A DNA stretch of 64,000 bases from Pseudomonadota bacterium (lineage in GTDB: Bacteria; Myxococcota_A; UBA796; UBA9615), in contig JAAESI010000057.1 in the NCBI GenBank assembly GCA_024229515.1, positions 1 to 64,000 on the forward strand. Direction: 5' to 3'. The notes beneath the pieces are model-generated. The model was not told the origin of the DNA. It was given only the letters and a program-made list of their open reading frames with translations, and searched no databases. Of the stretch, positions 18,460-28,388 are shown one piece after another. Positions within the stretch are counted from its first letter, which is position 1; the number at the start of each line of letters is the position of its first letter. A program made the translations under genes and the position numbers.

Positions 18460-20192
18460 GTCCCCGCCGCTTCGTTCAGCAAGGGCAGCGCGCGCGCGCC
18501 CAGACTCATCAGGAAGGTCGACAGCTGGGGCCCGTTGGGGCGGCCCAGCAGCGCCTCGTAGGCGACCCCGAAGAACGGCCTCTGCTCGATCCCGGCGTCG
18601 CAGATGTGGGCGAAGATCCGGCCCTTGAAGTCCTGCTCCGTGAGCACCTCGGTGCCGTCGACGTGAGCCGAGAGGTCGGCCGCCATGCCGGCGAAGACAG
18701 CGCGAGAAGCGTCATCGATTTCGAGGTCGGCGGGCACGGCGTCGTTCAGGGCGATGCGCAGCTTGCTGTCGTCGGCGTAGGCGCCCAGCCAGGAGCGCGC
18801 CTCGCCCACCCGCAGCGCCGTCTCGGCGTGTCCCCGCCCTTCGGGCAGGTGCCCCATCGCGCGCAGCGTCGCGGTCGCCTCCTCGGCCGTCTCCACGGAC
18901 TGCCCGACGATGGCGGCGAGGGGGAACTTCACCCGCGCGGGCGCCTCCCGGCCGGCCAGCTCGCCCCGCTCGGGGTAGGTGTAGAAGTGCACGCGGTCGA
19001 GCTTGCTGACGAGCGCGTCGGGCTCCTTGGTGACGATGCCGTGGGCCACCCGCTCGGTCCGGTCGTGCTCGTTGTAGAGGTTCACGATGTCCGGGGTCCG
19101 GTTGGGGTCGAAGTCGATGACCTTGTTCGGCTCGCTCCGCACCATCAGGAAGCGCATCATCGACGGCGACAGCACCTCGGTGACCTCGGCGAAGCTGACC
19201 CCGGCGCCCTTGGACGTACTCATCTTGCGCCCGCCGACGTTGAGGAACTCGTAGCCGTTGCCGGTCCGGTAGCCCGAGGACGGGTACGGCGGCGGGTAGT
19301 CGAAGATGTCGACGCTGAACTTGCACGAGGCGGTGCGGGAGCCGCCCTTGCTGAAGTGGTCCTTGCCGGCCCACTCCGCGATCACGCCCTTGGTGATCCA
19401 CTTGGCGGCCCACTCGACCTTCCACGGGAACTTGCCGCCGCCGCCGAACGGTGACCGCCAGCCCTCGTGGCCGCAGCCGGGGATGTAGGTCCGCTCGTAG
19501 GTGACCGGGTCCTTGTAGCTCTGGATGTCGCTGCGGCACTCGTAGCGGATGAGGCCGCGGGCGCCGTCCCACTCCAACGCCCGGGTCGTGCCGATGCGGC
19601 CGCACTGTTCGCACAGCGGGGCGAACGGCAGGCGGTGGCTGGCCGGGGTGTCGCCGTACAGCTCGGTGTAGATGCCTTGGATTGCGGCGGTCTGGTCCAG
19701 CGCGGTCTGGATGGCGGCGTCGAAGGAGCCGTCCTCGTAGAGCCCGCCGGTGGTCTCCAACCCCGCCTCGATGGCGTACTGGTCGAACAGGTCGGTGCAC
19801 TGCCGGAAGTAGCAATCGCCGAACGACTCGTAGCCCTCCACGGGCGACGGGATGTGTCGGAACGGCTTGCCCAGGTGCTGGTCCCACTCCTCGCGCGGGA
19901 GCCCCGCAGACGGCTTGTCGTAGGGGTCCATGTCGTCGCTGCTGAGCACGAAGTGGGCCGGAGCCCCCTTGCCCCGGAGCGCGCGAGCGATGACGTCGTG
20001 GAGGATCCAGCCCCGCGACGAGCCCACGTGGATGATCCCCGACGGCGTCTTCTCGTCGTACACCAGCATTCCCTGGTCGGCGACGATCTGCTGGAGGCGG
20101 GGGTGGCGGTCGACGTGCTGGAGGATCTCGTCCGCCATCGCGTCGGCCCAGAACGTTCCCTTGGCGGCCTTCTTGCCCATGACGGGCGTCAT
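18456..20192 (-). CDS. lysK: Class I lysyl-tRNA synthetase
   Basis: The protein has 578 residues if read from ATG 20192; an ATG at 20180 and a TTG at 20201 are alternatives. The HIGH-equivalent motif is in PSGIIHVGSSRG and the KMSKS motif is KMSTSKG. A zinc-binding region with CEQCG and a later CGHEG lies between. These features mark the archaeal-type class I LysRS, found in archaea and scattered bacteria such as spirochaetes and alphaproteobacteria, rather than the usual class II enzyme. It charges tRNA-Lys in the cytoplasm. Whether this genome also has class II LysRS cannot be seen. The C-terminal domain is helical, as expected for the anticodon-binding cage. Confidence 0.93.
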   Translation of the reverse strand: MTPVMGKKAAKGTFWADAMADEILQHVDRHPRLQQIVADQGMLVYDEKTPSGIIHVGSSRGWILHDVIARALRGKGAPAHFVLSSDDMDPYDKPSAGLPREEWDQHLGKPFRHIPSPVEGYESFGDCYFRQCTDLFDQYAIEAGLETTGGLYEDGSFDAAIQTALDQTAAIQGIYTELYGDTPASHRLPFAPLCEQCGRIGTTRALEWDGARGLIRYECRSDIQSYKDPVTYERTYIPGCGHEGWRSPFGGGGKFPWKVEWAAKWITKGVIAEWAGKDHFSKGGSRTASCKFSVDIFDYPPPYPSSGYRTGNGYEFLNVGGRKMSTSKGAGVSFAEVTEVLSPSMMRFLMVRSEPNKVIDFDPNRTPDIVNLYNEHDRTERVAHGIVTKEPDALVSKLDRVHFYTYPERGELAGREAPARVKFPLAAIVGQSVETAEEATATLRAMGHLPEGRGHAETALRVGEARSWLGAYADDSKLRIALNDAVPADLEIDDASRAVFAGMAADLSAHVDGTEVLTEQDFKGRIFAHICDAGIEQRPFFGVAYEALLGRPNGPQLSTFLMSLGARALPLLNEAAGT

Positions 20193-20247
20193 TACCTGCA
20201 AACGCGGAGAGGCTCAACCTTGGTCGGAAGCCGCCGATGAGGAAATC

Positions 20248-23200
20248 ATGACTACGCGGGGGGGAATTCGCACCAGACTCCTGGGGACGGTGGCCGCCGG
20301 CCTGATCTGCGCGTGCACGCCCCCGGAGGCCCCCGAAAGCGCCAGCCTCGCTCTGCTGGACGACGTCTGGTGGACCGAACCCGCCGTCGGGGACGTCCGC
20401 GCCAGCGCCTGGGCGGACTTCGAGCCCGATGGCGACCTCGACCTCGCCGTGGTCGAACACAACGGTGCCATTCGCACCTACCGCAACGACGACGGGAGCC
20501 TGATCCCGGGCCCCGCGGCGCTGGCCGAGGAGGTCGACGGGGAGAACGGACCGGAGTCCGTGCTCGTGGTTGACCTCGATGCCCCCGGGAGCTTCCGCCC
20601 CGAGATCATCGTCGGGGGGGACGCCTCCGATCTCCTAATCTACGACGTCGACGACGAAGGCGGCCTCACCGTCCGGGAGCGTCACGAGGGGCTGATCGAC
20701 GTCAACGGCCTCGCCGCCGGCGACTTCGACGGCGACCAGCTCCTGGACGTCGCCGTGGCGCGCGACGGCGAGCCCAACGCGGTGCTCCGCAACGTCGGAG
20801 GGAGCCTGTCGCTGCCGGACGGCTGGGAGGAGCCAGCCGAGTCCGACGGCATCGAAGAGATCACGCTCGCCGTCGCCTGGGGCGACGTGGACGGCGACGG
20901 ACGGCCGGATCTCGCCTTCGCCGAGTACGACCGGGGGCCGAGCTTCCGGGTGCTCCGCAACACCGGGGCCGGGAGCTTCGCGCCGCACTGGTCGAGCTCG
21001 GACTCGGGCAACGGACGCGGCGTCGCCTGGGCCGATGCCGACGGAGACGGAGACCTCGATCTCGCCGCCGGGACCCGCGCGGACGACCCCTCGCGGATCT
21101 ACCTCAACGACGGCGGTCAACTGCAGGAGCCGCCCCTCCTGCTCGAGTCGACCGGCAGTCGGTTCGGGGCCGCCTGGGGGGACGGCGACGGCGACGGTCG
21201 GCCCGACCTCGTGCTGGCCGGCCCCGACGGCGCGGAGCTGATGGTGAACCTCGGCGGGGGGGACTTCGAGCTCGCAGCCGAGTACGCCCCCCCGGCGGCC
21301 GCTCGTACGAAGAGTTCTACGCCCAGGGCGCGGCGGCGTGGGGCGACGTCGACGGGGACGGGGGCGTCGATCTGGCCCTCGCCGGCGGCGAAGACCAGCC
21401 GGTCCGAGTCTTCCGCGGCCCCCCCCCGGGGCTGACCTGCGGCGGCAGCGAGGCCATCGACGACGACGCGCCGTGACGGCGATCGCGTGGGGGGACTGGG
21501 ACAACGACGGCGACCTCGATCTGGCATCCGCCCGGGACGGACACGTCCGCGTCTACCGCACTCACGACGGCGCGGTGGATCCCGAGCCGGTCTGGGGCAG
21601 CGAGTCGCTGGGCGCTCCGAGGGATCTCGCGTGGGGCGACATGGACAAGGACGGCGACCTCGACCTCGTCGTGCCCGACGCCGACGGGCAGGTCCACCTG
21701 TACGAGAACCACGGCACCGGGCTCGCGTCGGGGCCCCCCGTCTGAAGCGGCGCCGACGGCCTCCGGGTCAGCCGGCTGGCCCTCGCCGATTGGGACCTCA
21801 ACGGGAGCATCGACATCCTCGCGGTCCGGGACGGCGGCGCGGTCTCGATGACGTCGAACAACACCTCGGCCGCGGACGGCCAGCCGACGATCTGGGCGTT
21901 CGACAACCCCTTCCTGCTCGAGGGGCTGGGGATCGGCGACGGCTCCGCCCTGGACCTCGCCGACGTCGACGGAGACGGAGATCTGGACCTCGCCGCGGGG
22001 TGGCGGGGAGGCTCGCGCGCGGTCTTGCTCCGGAGCATCGTCGACCTGGGCTACGCCACCCCCGAGGTGGCGTGGACGGCCCCGTTCGAAGAGCCCGTCG
22101 AGGACCTCGCGTTCGTCGACCTCGACGCCGACGGGGACATGGACCTGGCGGCCGTGGGAGGCCCCCTTCGGGTCTACGAGAACGTCGACGGCGCGCTGCA
22201 GCAGGGCACGCTGTGGCCCGCCGTCGGCACCTCCGGCTCCGCGTTGGCGGTGGGGGACCGCAACGGTGACGGGCGCCTGGAGCTGGCGGTCGCGTTCGGG
22301 GCGGGCGGCGGCGACCTGTACGAGAGCATCGACGGCACATTCCAGCGCACCTGGAAGTGGCCCAACGACCAGGTCCTCCCCCCGGACCTGGCGTGGGCGG
22401 ACGTCGACCGCAACGGGACCCCCGACCTCGCCGCCGCGACGGGCGGCGGCGTCCAGCTCTGCCTCAGCAACGCCGGTGGCACCCCCGGCCTGACCGACCA
22501 CCCGACGCGGATCGTCGTGCTCCCGTCCCATGACGAGGCCGTCGCGGGCGAGGGGCATGGCTCCCTCGGCACGGCGGTGGGCGAACACCACCGGGTGCGC
22601 TACCTGCTGATCGACCCCGAGTCCGATCCCGTCCCCCGGGTCTCCTATCAGGTCTCCATCGATGACGGCGCGACCTGGCAGAACGGAGGCATGAACACCC
22701 ACACGCCGGGCATCACGAACCTCTCCTCGAGCCCCGAGGGCGTCGAGCACGACTTCGGCTGGATCTGGCTCGCCGCGGGGACCCACCACCGGGCCCGGCT
22801 CCGCGTGATCGCCGAGGGACTCGACAGCCGCACCGTGGCAGGCCTCCCCCAGCACGCGCAGGCGGCCGGCATCTCGCCCGCCTTCCGGCTGGACGGCGGC
22901 TGCTTCCCCCCCGCGTTCGGCAAGGACGAAGACGGGGATGGCTTCACCCCCTGCGACGAGATCCCCGACTGCAACGTCGGCGAAGCCGAGGTCTACCCGG
23001 GCGCGTCCGAACTCTGCGATGGTCGAGACAACGACTGCGACGGTGCCATCCCCGCCTCCGAGATCGACGCGGACGAGGACGGGGAGCTGGACTGCGTCGG
23101 TGCCTGCGACGAGACCGCGACCAACGGCGCCTTCCGGTTCGCCGAAGCCGAGACCTGCGACGACGGCATCGACAGCGACTGCGATGGCGCCGGAGGGCCC

Positions 23201-23330
23201 GACGCAGGCGAGGATCCCGAGTGCTGGGACGAGGGCTGCAGCTGCTCCAGTTCGGGAGGCGGCAGCGCCTCCTGGGCTGGTGGGGCTCGCGGCGCTGCTC
23301 AGAGGCCGGCGTCGGAGGGGCAGGCCGAGC
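20248..23330 (+). pseudogene. Disrupted FG-GAP/VCBS-repeat surface protein with MopE motif and MYXO-CTERM-like tail
   Basis: From ATG 20248 a lipoprotein-type signal (LLGTVAAGLICAC) leads into many FG-GAP/VCBS units (WGDVDGDGRPDLAFAE, WADADGDGDLDLAAG, WGDMDKDGDLDLVV), the calcium-binding blades of integrin-like beta-propellers. A MopE motif (ELCDGRDNDCDG) and a Cys-rich turn (CSCSSSGGG) follow. The reading frame breaks near a C7 run (21287-21293), near 21460-21473, and near 23265-23275, where the hydrophobic helix and Arg cluster continue in another frame. An in-frame TGA at 21743-21745 interrupts a repeat that continues in the same frame. The coding signal is clear throughout, so this is a recently broken gene or a badly sequenced one. 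Its tail overlaps the convergent lipoprotein gene; the end is approximate. Confidence 0.78.
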
Positions 23331-24078
23331 ACTCCAGGATCGTCCACTCCAGCAGCGCTCCGCCGACCTCGATGGACTGGCCGACGAGGCCCCAACCGGG
23401 CTCGAAGTACTGCAGCCCGATGAGGTCGCCGTCGTCGAACACCTGGATCCCGAGGCTCTCGACCTCGCGGTCTCCGCCGTCGTAGATGAACGTCTCGATG
23501 GTGTCGGCCGAGGTCGAGTAGTCGGCGCCTTCGATGTCGGCGAGGTAGAGCGCAGCCTCGGTGGCGGTCCCCAGGAGCGCGTCCTCGTCGGGGCCGACAA
23601 ACATCACGACGGTGCCGTCGCCGGGGAACTCCTCGGTCTCGAAAAAGTCGGTGTGCACGGTGGTGTGCAGCCACTTGAGCACGCCGGTGCCGTCCAGCCC
23701 GTACCAGTGGGTCACGTCCTGGCCGTCGAGCCGGTCGATCTTGACCTCCCAGGCGGCCATCTCCGCGGGCCAGGCCGGATCCAGGGTCGGCCCCGCGACC
23801 TTGTTGCGCACCTCGATCAGCACGTCCTCTTCCTTGGGCGTGATGTCCTGGTGGACCACCTCCAGGTACCGCCACCGCGCGCCCACGGACAGCCCGAAGA
23901 AGGCCTCCTCGGTGGCGTAGGTGGGGCCGTCATCGGTACCGGTGGCGTCGTCGTCGTCGCCGGTGGCGTCGTCGTCGTCCAGGGTGAAGTCGTCGTCGTC
24001 GTCGACCTGCGGAGGCGGCTGCTGCGCACCCCCACACCCTGCGGCGAAGAGCAAAAACGCGAGTCGTCGAGCGGACAT
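23299..24078 (-). CDS. Asp-linker lipoprotein, unknown function
   Basis: The protein has 259 residues from ATG 24078. MSARRLAFLLFAAGC is a short lipoprotein signal with the lipobox Cys at 15. An Asp-tetrad linker follows (VDDDDDFTLDDDDATGDDDDATG, about residues 24-46). The remaining 210 residues form a beta-rich domain (VGARWRYLEVVHQD, HWYGLDGTGVLKW, YFEPGWGLVGQS) that I do not recognise. Outer-membrane or surface location is inferred from the lipobox and the linker shared with four other lipoproteins or surface proteins here. It converges on the broken FG-GAP gene. Confidence 0.78.
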   Translation of the reverse strand: MSARRLAFLLFAAGCGGAQQPPPQVDDDDDFTLDDDDATGDDDDATGTDDGPTYATEEAFFGLSVGARWRYLEVVHQDITPKEEDVLIEVRNKVAGPTLDPAWPAEMAAWEVKIDRLDGQDVTHWYGLDGTGVLKWLHTTVHTDFFETEEFPGDGTVVMFVGPDEDALLGTATEAALYLADIEGADYSTSADTIETFIYDGGDREVESLGIQVFDDGDLIGLQYFEPGWGLVGQSIEVGGALLEWTILECSACPSDAGL

Positions 24079-24139
24079 AGCTGAGATCCTACATTGACAG
24101 GGAGCCGGTGCCCTCCCGATGCTTGGTGCAGGAGGGAGC

Positions 24140-25522
24140 ATGAAGCAGACAGATCGCGACCGAAGGATGCTGGCCCGAACCCAGTTGCTGATGGTCGTCG
24201 TCTCGCTGGTCCCCCTCGGGGTCCTGTTCTACATCTCGGCCCAATACGTCTTCCAGCCGCTGCTGGACCAGGGCCAGAACATGACCGTCTACGGACTGGT
24301 CGCGCTCCTGGGCTTCACCGCCATCACCGTGGTGCTGGGCTACGTACTCGTCCGCCGGGACACCGTCCGCACCATCGAAGCGATCTCCGAAGGCGAGAAG
24401 CGCCTCGATCAGCTGTACGAGGCGACCGGCCGACTCGCCGAACTGGCAGAGCCGTCGCAGCTGCACGTCGCCCTCCTGGAGGTCGCCACGGAGGCCGTCG
24501 GGGCCGAGCGGGCGGGCCTCTGGATCCGTGAACGCGACGAGCTGAAGCTGGTCGCCGCGCACGGCATGTCGCTGGACCGCGGCGGGGCGATCCCGCTGCC
24601 GATCGGACAGGGGCTCGTCGGGCTCGCCGCCGAGCAGGGCCGGACGCTGCGCAACCAGGAGCCCACCGACACGGACCGCTCGTGGGACGACCGCGTCGTC
24701 ACCAAGACCACCTCCAGCCTCGTGGTGCCGCTGATCCTCCGGGGCGAGCTGGCCGCGGTGCTGGATCTCCGCAACCGTCTGCTGGAGCCGGAGTTCACTC
24801 CCGTCGACGAACAGCTCGCCGAGGGGCTCGCGCGCCAGGTGATCTTGTTCCTGGACAACGCCCAGTTCCGAACCAACGAGGCCCAGTTCGAGGGGGCCGT
24901 GGGCGACCTCGTCAAGACCGTCACCGAGAAGCACCTCTGCTGGTCCGGGCACGTCGACAACGTCGCCGCCATCGCCGGCCGGCTGGCCGCCAAGCTGAAC
25001 CTCGCGCCCGAGAAGCAGGAGGCCCTCCGGCTGGCCTGCCTCGTCCACGACCTCGGCCTGCTCGACGCCGCGAAGGTCGACATCGGCCCCCCCGGGGGTC
25101 CCGTGGACCACGCGGGGGACGGAGCCGACCGGCTCGAAGCGATGTCGCTGTGGGCTGACGCGGCGCCGATCGTGCGCCACCACCACGAGCAGATGGACGG
25201 ACGGGGCCCGCTGGGCAGGCGCGGCTTCGCCATCCCCATGACGGCGCGCATCCTCGCACTGGCGGAGTACGTCGACACCGTGACGAACCCGGCCAGCCCC
25301 TGGGGGAAGATGACCGTGCTCGACGTGGTCGCGGAGATCTCCAACGAGGAAGACAAGCGCTTCGACCCGACCGTGGTCAAGGCGTTCGTCGAAGAGCACA
25401 CCCAGACCCATGCAATCCGCTCCGGCGAGGTCCCGACCACCGTCGAGGAGCCCGACCCCGACCCCGACCCCGACCCCGCGGCCAAGGAGGGCGGCGACCC
25501 CTGGGCGGTGCCCGGCTCCTGA
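24140..25522 (+). CDS. Membrane GAF-HD domain signalling protein
   Basis: The protein has 460 residues; ATG 24140 follows GGAGGGAG. Two transmembrane helices (about 15-34 and 50-71) flank a short periplasmic loop. A coiled segment, a GAF domain (about 105-245) and an HD phosphohydrolase domain (about 262-420) follow. HD is at residues 303-304 (LVHDLG) and the second metal motif is HHEQMDGRGP (348-357), like the HHExxDGxGYP of c-di-GMP phosphodiesterases but lacking the Tyr-Pro of GYP. It may degrade c-di-GMP or have a related nucleotide as substrate; a degenerate sensor is possible. The C-terminus is a repeated Asp-Pro tail (PDPDPDPDP). Confidence 0.87.
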   Translation: MKQTDRDRRMLARTQLLMVVVSLVPLGVLFYISAQYVFQPLLDQGQNMTVYGLVALLGFTAITVVLGYVLVRRDTVRTIEAISEGEKRLDQLYEATGRLAELAEPSQLHVALLEVATEAVGAERAGLWIRERDELKLVAAHGMSLDRGGAIPLPIGQGLVGLAAEQGRTLRNQEPTDTDRSWDDRVVTKTTSSLVVPLILRGELAAVLDLRNRLLEPEFTPVDEQLAEGLARQVILFLDNAQFRTNEAQFEGAVGDLVKTVTEKHLCWSGHVDNVAAIAGRLAAKLNLAPEKQEALRLACLVHDLGLLDAAKVDIGPPGGPVDHAGDGADRLEAMSLWADAAPIVRHHHEQMDGRGPLGRRGFAIPMTARILALAEYVDTVTNPASPWGKMTVLDVVAEISNEEDKRFDPTVVKAFVEEHTQTHAIRSGEVPTTVEEPDPDPDPDPAAKEGGDPWAVPGS

Positions 25523-25539
25523 CGTAGAGTCCGGCGCCC

Positions 25540-26328
25540 ATGCCGGTCCACACCACCTCCGAAGGCGTCTCGATCTCCTACCAGTTGCACGGTGAGGGGC
25601 CCGCCCTGGTGCTCCTGCACGGACTCGGATCAAGAGCCGAAGACTGGGCCGACCACCTCGACGTGCTCGCGCCTCGACGGCGGTGCATCGTCCCGGACCT
25701 GCGGGGCCACGGCGCGTCCGACTCCCCCGAGGGACCGCACACCCCGACGAAGCACGCTGACGACGTCGCCTCCCTGCTGGACGAGCTCGACATCCAGGAC
25801 ACCGACATCATCGGCTACTCGATGGGGGGCGCCGCCGCCTTCGCCCTCGCCGCGGCCGCCCCCGATCGGGTTCGCTCGCTCTGCATCGTCAACTCGGTGC
25901 CGTCGTTCGAGCTCAAGACCTTCAAGATGAAGATGGAGGTGGTGGTCCGCCGCACCCTCATCGCCACCTTCGGGGTGGAGAAGCTCGCCGGCCTCATCGC
26001 CAAGCGGCTGTTTCCCAAGCCGGAGCAGCAGGCGCTGCGGGACCGGACCATCGACTCGATCAAGCGCAACTCCAAGGAGGCCTACATCGACTCCCTGATG
26101 GGGCTGGTGGGGTGGACGATCGAAGATCAGTTGGGCGATCTCGCCATGCCCACGCTGCTGGTCGCGGGCGACCTCGACTACACGCCGGTGGCGGTGAAGG
26201 AGGCCTGCGTCGCGGCGATGCCGAACGCGAACCTGATCGTGGTGGAGGACGCGCGCCACGGGCTCCCGCTGGAGCACACCGAGCGGTTCAACGGGATCCT
26301 GAGCGACTGGCTCAACGAGCTGGACTGA
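25540..26328 (+). CDS. Alpha/beta hydrolase
   Basis: The protein has 262 residues and no signal peptide. The fold is shown by LVLLHGLGSRAEDW (oxyanion hole HG), the nucleophile elbow GYSMGG, the acid in VAGDLDYT and the catalytic His in EDARHGLPLEHTERF near the C-terminus. The family hydrolyses esters, epoxides, C-C or halide bonds; the substrate is not predictable. It starts 17 bases after the GAF-HD gene and may be cotranscribed. A remnant of another hydrolase C-terminus lies antisense just past its end. Confidence 0.9.
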   Translation: MPVHTTSEGVSISYQLHGEGPALVLLHGLGSRAEDWADHLDVLAPRRRCIVPDLRGHGASDSPEGPHTPTKHADDVASLLDELDIQDTDIIGYSMGGAAAFALAAAAPDRVRSLCIVNSVPSFELKTFKMKMEVVVRRTLIATFGVEKLAGLIAKRLFPKPEQQALRDRTIDSIKRNSKEAYIDSLMGLVGWTIEDQLGDLAMPTLLVAGDLDYTPVAVKEACVAAMPNANLIVVEDARHGLPLEHTERFNGILSDWLNELD

Positions 26329-26473
26329 CGAAGCTCCGCCAGCGGGCGAGGATCTGCTCGGGCACGTCCCCCTGCGGCCAATGGCCGGCGTCCTCGAAGA
26401 CGGTCACCTCGCACCGGGCGGCGGCCCAGCCGCAGCTCAGCGGGGGCACGTCACGGACGGCGTCGGTCCGGGA
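26312..26473 (-). pseudogene. Remnant of an alpha/beta-hydrolase C-terminus
   Basis: On the minus strand an open stretch of 53 codons ends in TGA at 26312-26314 and reads CEVTVFEDAGHWPQGDVPEQ followed by ILARWRSFV. This is the typical end of an alpha/beta hydrolase, with the catalytic His in GHWPQ. An in-frame TGA lies directly upstream (26474-26476), and the stretch has no start codon of its own other than an internal GTG. The rest of the gene is missing between here and the outer-membrane barrel gene at 26533. It overlaps the end of the + hydrolase by 17 bases. Confidence 0.5.
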
Positions 26474-26532
26474 TCATCGCGTCCCACGTGTGGCGGTCGG
26501 CGGCGGCGAGGGCGAGGGCGAGGCGACGGTCA

Positions 26533-27426
26533 TCAGAATGTGTGGGCCAGGGAGACGGTGATGGCGGGGCCGCCGGTCTGGCGGAGCACGGGCACGAGTC
26601 CGCCCGCGAGGGAGAGGCCGACCCACCACCCGGGGGTGATGGCGCGCTCCACCTCGAGGGTGAAGCCGATGTAGTGGCTGCCGTTGCCGAGGCCGCTGGG
26701 GCTGGCGTGGTAGTCGGCGGTGCCGTCGCCCAGGGGGTGGTTCCCGGCGATGCGCACGCGGCCGGACCACAGCCCCTTTTTGCCCAGGGACCCCCGGCCC
26801 GCCTCGATCGACCACGACAGCACGCTGTCGAAGCCCTCGGAGCGCCACGTCCAGGCGGCGGAGGCGGCGCCGTACCAGCGGTCGAAGCCCAGCCCCGCGG
26901 AGGTGCCCACGGTGGCGTCCCACGAGCCGCTGTCGATGCGCAGGGCGCCGATGAGGGGGTTCCCGTCGGCGATCCCGTAGACCTCCTGGACCGGGCGGTT
27001 GCGGCCCGTGGGGGCACGGATCGCGCCCTCGAACCCGAGCACGAACCGCTTGTACTGAACCGGACGGACCTTGATGCCGACCAGCGGCTCACCGATGGAG
27101 GCGTGGAACTTCGCCGGCGATCCAGCCCGCGGATCGCCGAGCAGGAAGGTGCGCACGGGCATCCAGTGCGCGGCCAGCGCCACGCCATCGACGAGCCCGA
27201 GCTCGGCGTAGGTGCCGACCGCGACCTCGTTGTAGACGCCGTACAGCTGCGGCCCCTCGATGCCGTCGTCGGCGGCTTCGGGGCCGGGGTTGTAGCCAAA
27301 GCCGGGGAGCCAGTGGAGCCAAACCTTGGCGTAGCCGCCGCCCGGCTCCGGAGTCCAGGGACCGGCGGCCGCGGTCGCGGGGAGCAGGAGCAGCGCCGCC
27401 CCCACCGCCGCCGCGAGGCTCCTCAC
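26533..27426 (-). CDS. Predicted outer-membrane beta-barrel protein, last gene of the lipid operon
   Basis: The protein has 297 residues from GTG 27426, which overlaps the upstream stop (GTGA). A signal peptide (VRSLAAAVGAALLLLPATAAAG) precedes alternating aromatic and Gly strands (KVWLHWLPGFGYNPG, WWVGLSLAGGLVPVL), and the last residue is Phe (SLAHTF), the classical BAM recognition end. It therefore looks like a beta-barrel of about 12-16 strands in the outer membrane. As the last gene of a tightly packed lipid and glycan operon, it may export or insert the product; that is inference. No close family is recognised. Confidence 0.75.
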   Translation of the reverse strand: MRSLAAAVGAALLLLPATAAAGPWTPEPGGGYAKVWLHWLPGFGYNPGPEAADDGIEGPQLYGVYNEVAVGTYAELGLVDGVALAAHWMPVRTFLLGDPRAGSPAKFHASIGEPLVGIKVRPVQYKRFVLGFEGAIRAPTGRNRPVQEVYGIADGNPLIGALRIDSGSWDATVGTSAGLGFDRWYGAASAAWTWRSEGFDSVLSWSIEAGRGSLGKKGLWSGRVRIAGNHPLGDGTADYHASPSGLGNGSHYIGFTLEVERAITPGWWVGLSLAGGLVPVLRQTGGPAITVSLAHTF

Positions 27427-28388
27427 GCGCCCTCGCCGAACCGGCCGCCGGTGGCGAGCACCCGCAGCTCGTCCATCGCGGGCTTGGGCACGGAGTCGTA
27501 GAACAGGAGCCCCATGTGCCGTTCTCGGGCGGGGGTCCAGTAGCCGAGGATCGGATCGTCGTGAGCCTGGTCGCGCAGCGCCCACCAGTGCAGTCCCACC
27601 CCGCCAGCCGCCACGACGGAGGCGTTGGCGCGCTCCAAGAACTCGCGCTGGCGGCGCGGCGACCACGCCCTCCGGAGCGTGCCGTAGCCGGTGCGCGACA
27701 CCTCCACGGGGGCGTCTGAGCCGGCGCGGGCGAGCACGTCGGTCGCCTGTTCGACCGCCTCGCCGAGCCGGTCCGCCATCTCCGGATCGGGGAGCAGACC
27801 GCACGGGTTGATCGTCAGCCCGAGGCGGTCGAAGGAGACCCCGCCGGTCAGCCAGCGGCGCAGCTCGGCCTTCCAGCCGGGGATGCCCGCGTGGGCGGTG
27901 ATGCGGACTTCGGCGTCCGGGCGGGCGTCGCGCACCGCGGTGCAGGCCGACCGCAGCAGGGTCAGCCGGAAGTCGGGGTCGCGCCACTGCTTGCCGCGAC
28001 GCTTCCGGGTGCGCAGTCCGTCCCACAGGAACGCCGCGTTGAGGTTGTCCTCCACGCGGAAGACGCCGATGTCCGGCAGGGCCGCCGCGACGCCCCCGAT
28101 CCAGGTGCAGAAGCGGGGGACGAAGTCGGGATCGGCGGCGGCGACGTGGTCCGGCACGAGGTGCGGCATGCCCGGACCGAGCACCGCCTGCAGCGGCAGT
28201 CCAGCCTCCCGCAGCGGCGCGAGGAAGTGGTCGAGGCTCGTCAGGTCGAGGTTGTTCCGGCGGAACTCCGTCCAGCGCCAGGGGGCGTGGACGGTGACCC
28301 GCCCGAGGCCCGCGGTGCGCAGCAGCGCCGCTTCGTCAGCGTCGGCGGGGCGCAGCAGGTGGACACCGTGTTCGAAGCGGTCGGTCAC
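27423..28388 (-). CDS. Predicted TIM-barrel (glycosidase-like) protein
   Basis: The protein has 321 residues from GTG 28388, which overlaps the folE stop (GTGA). No signal peptide. Alternating strands and helices (LGRVTVHAPWRWTEF, VFRVEDNLNAAFLW, VRITAHAGIPGW, PVEVSRTGYGT, GVGLHWWALRD) give the look of a (beta/alpha)8 barrel of the glycosidase superfamily, with a Trp-rich last strand and possible catalytic Glu residues in FRVEDN and PVEVSR. I cannot place it in a glycoside-hydrolase family. Its tight coupling to the operon suggests a role in making or trimming the sugar part of the product. Confidence 0.65.
   Translation of the reverse strand: MTDRFEHGVHLLRPADADEAALLRTAGLGRVTVHAPWRWTEFRRNNLDLTSLDHFLAPLREAGLPLQAVLGPGMPHLVPDHVAAADPDFVPRFCTWIGGVAAALPDIGVFRVEDNLNAAFLWDGLRTRKRRGKQWRDPDFRLTLLRSACTAVRDARPDAEVRITAHAGIPGWKAELRRWLTGGVSFDRLGLTINPCGLLPDPEMADRLGEAVEQATDVLARAGSDAPVEVSRTGYGTLRRAWSPRRQREFLERANASVVAAGGVGLHWWALRDQAHDDPILGYWTPARERHMGLLFYDSVPKPAMDELRVLATGGRFGEGA

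Noticed and set aside
21743..21745. TGA as selenocysteine or Trp codon
   Set aside because: No Cys/Sec-type position in the repeat, no SECIS-like hairpin seen, TGA is a normal stop elsewhere, and the gene is otherwise broken.
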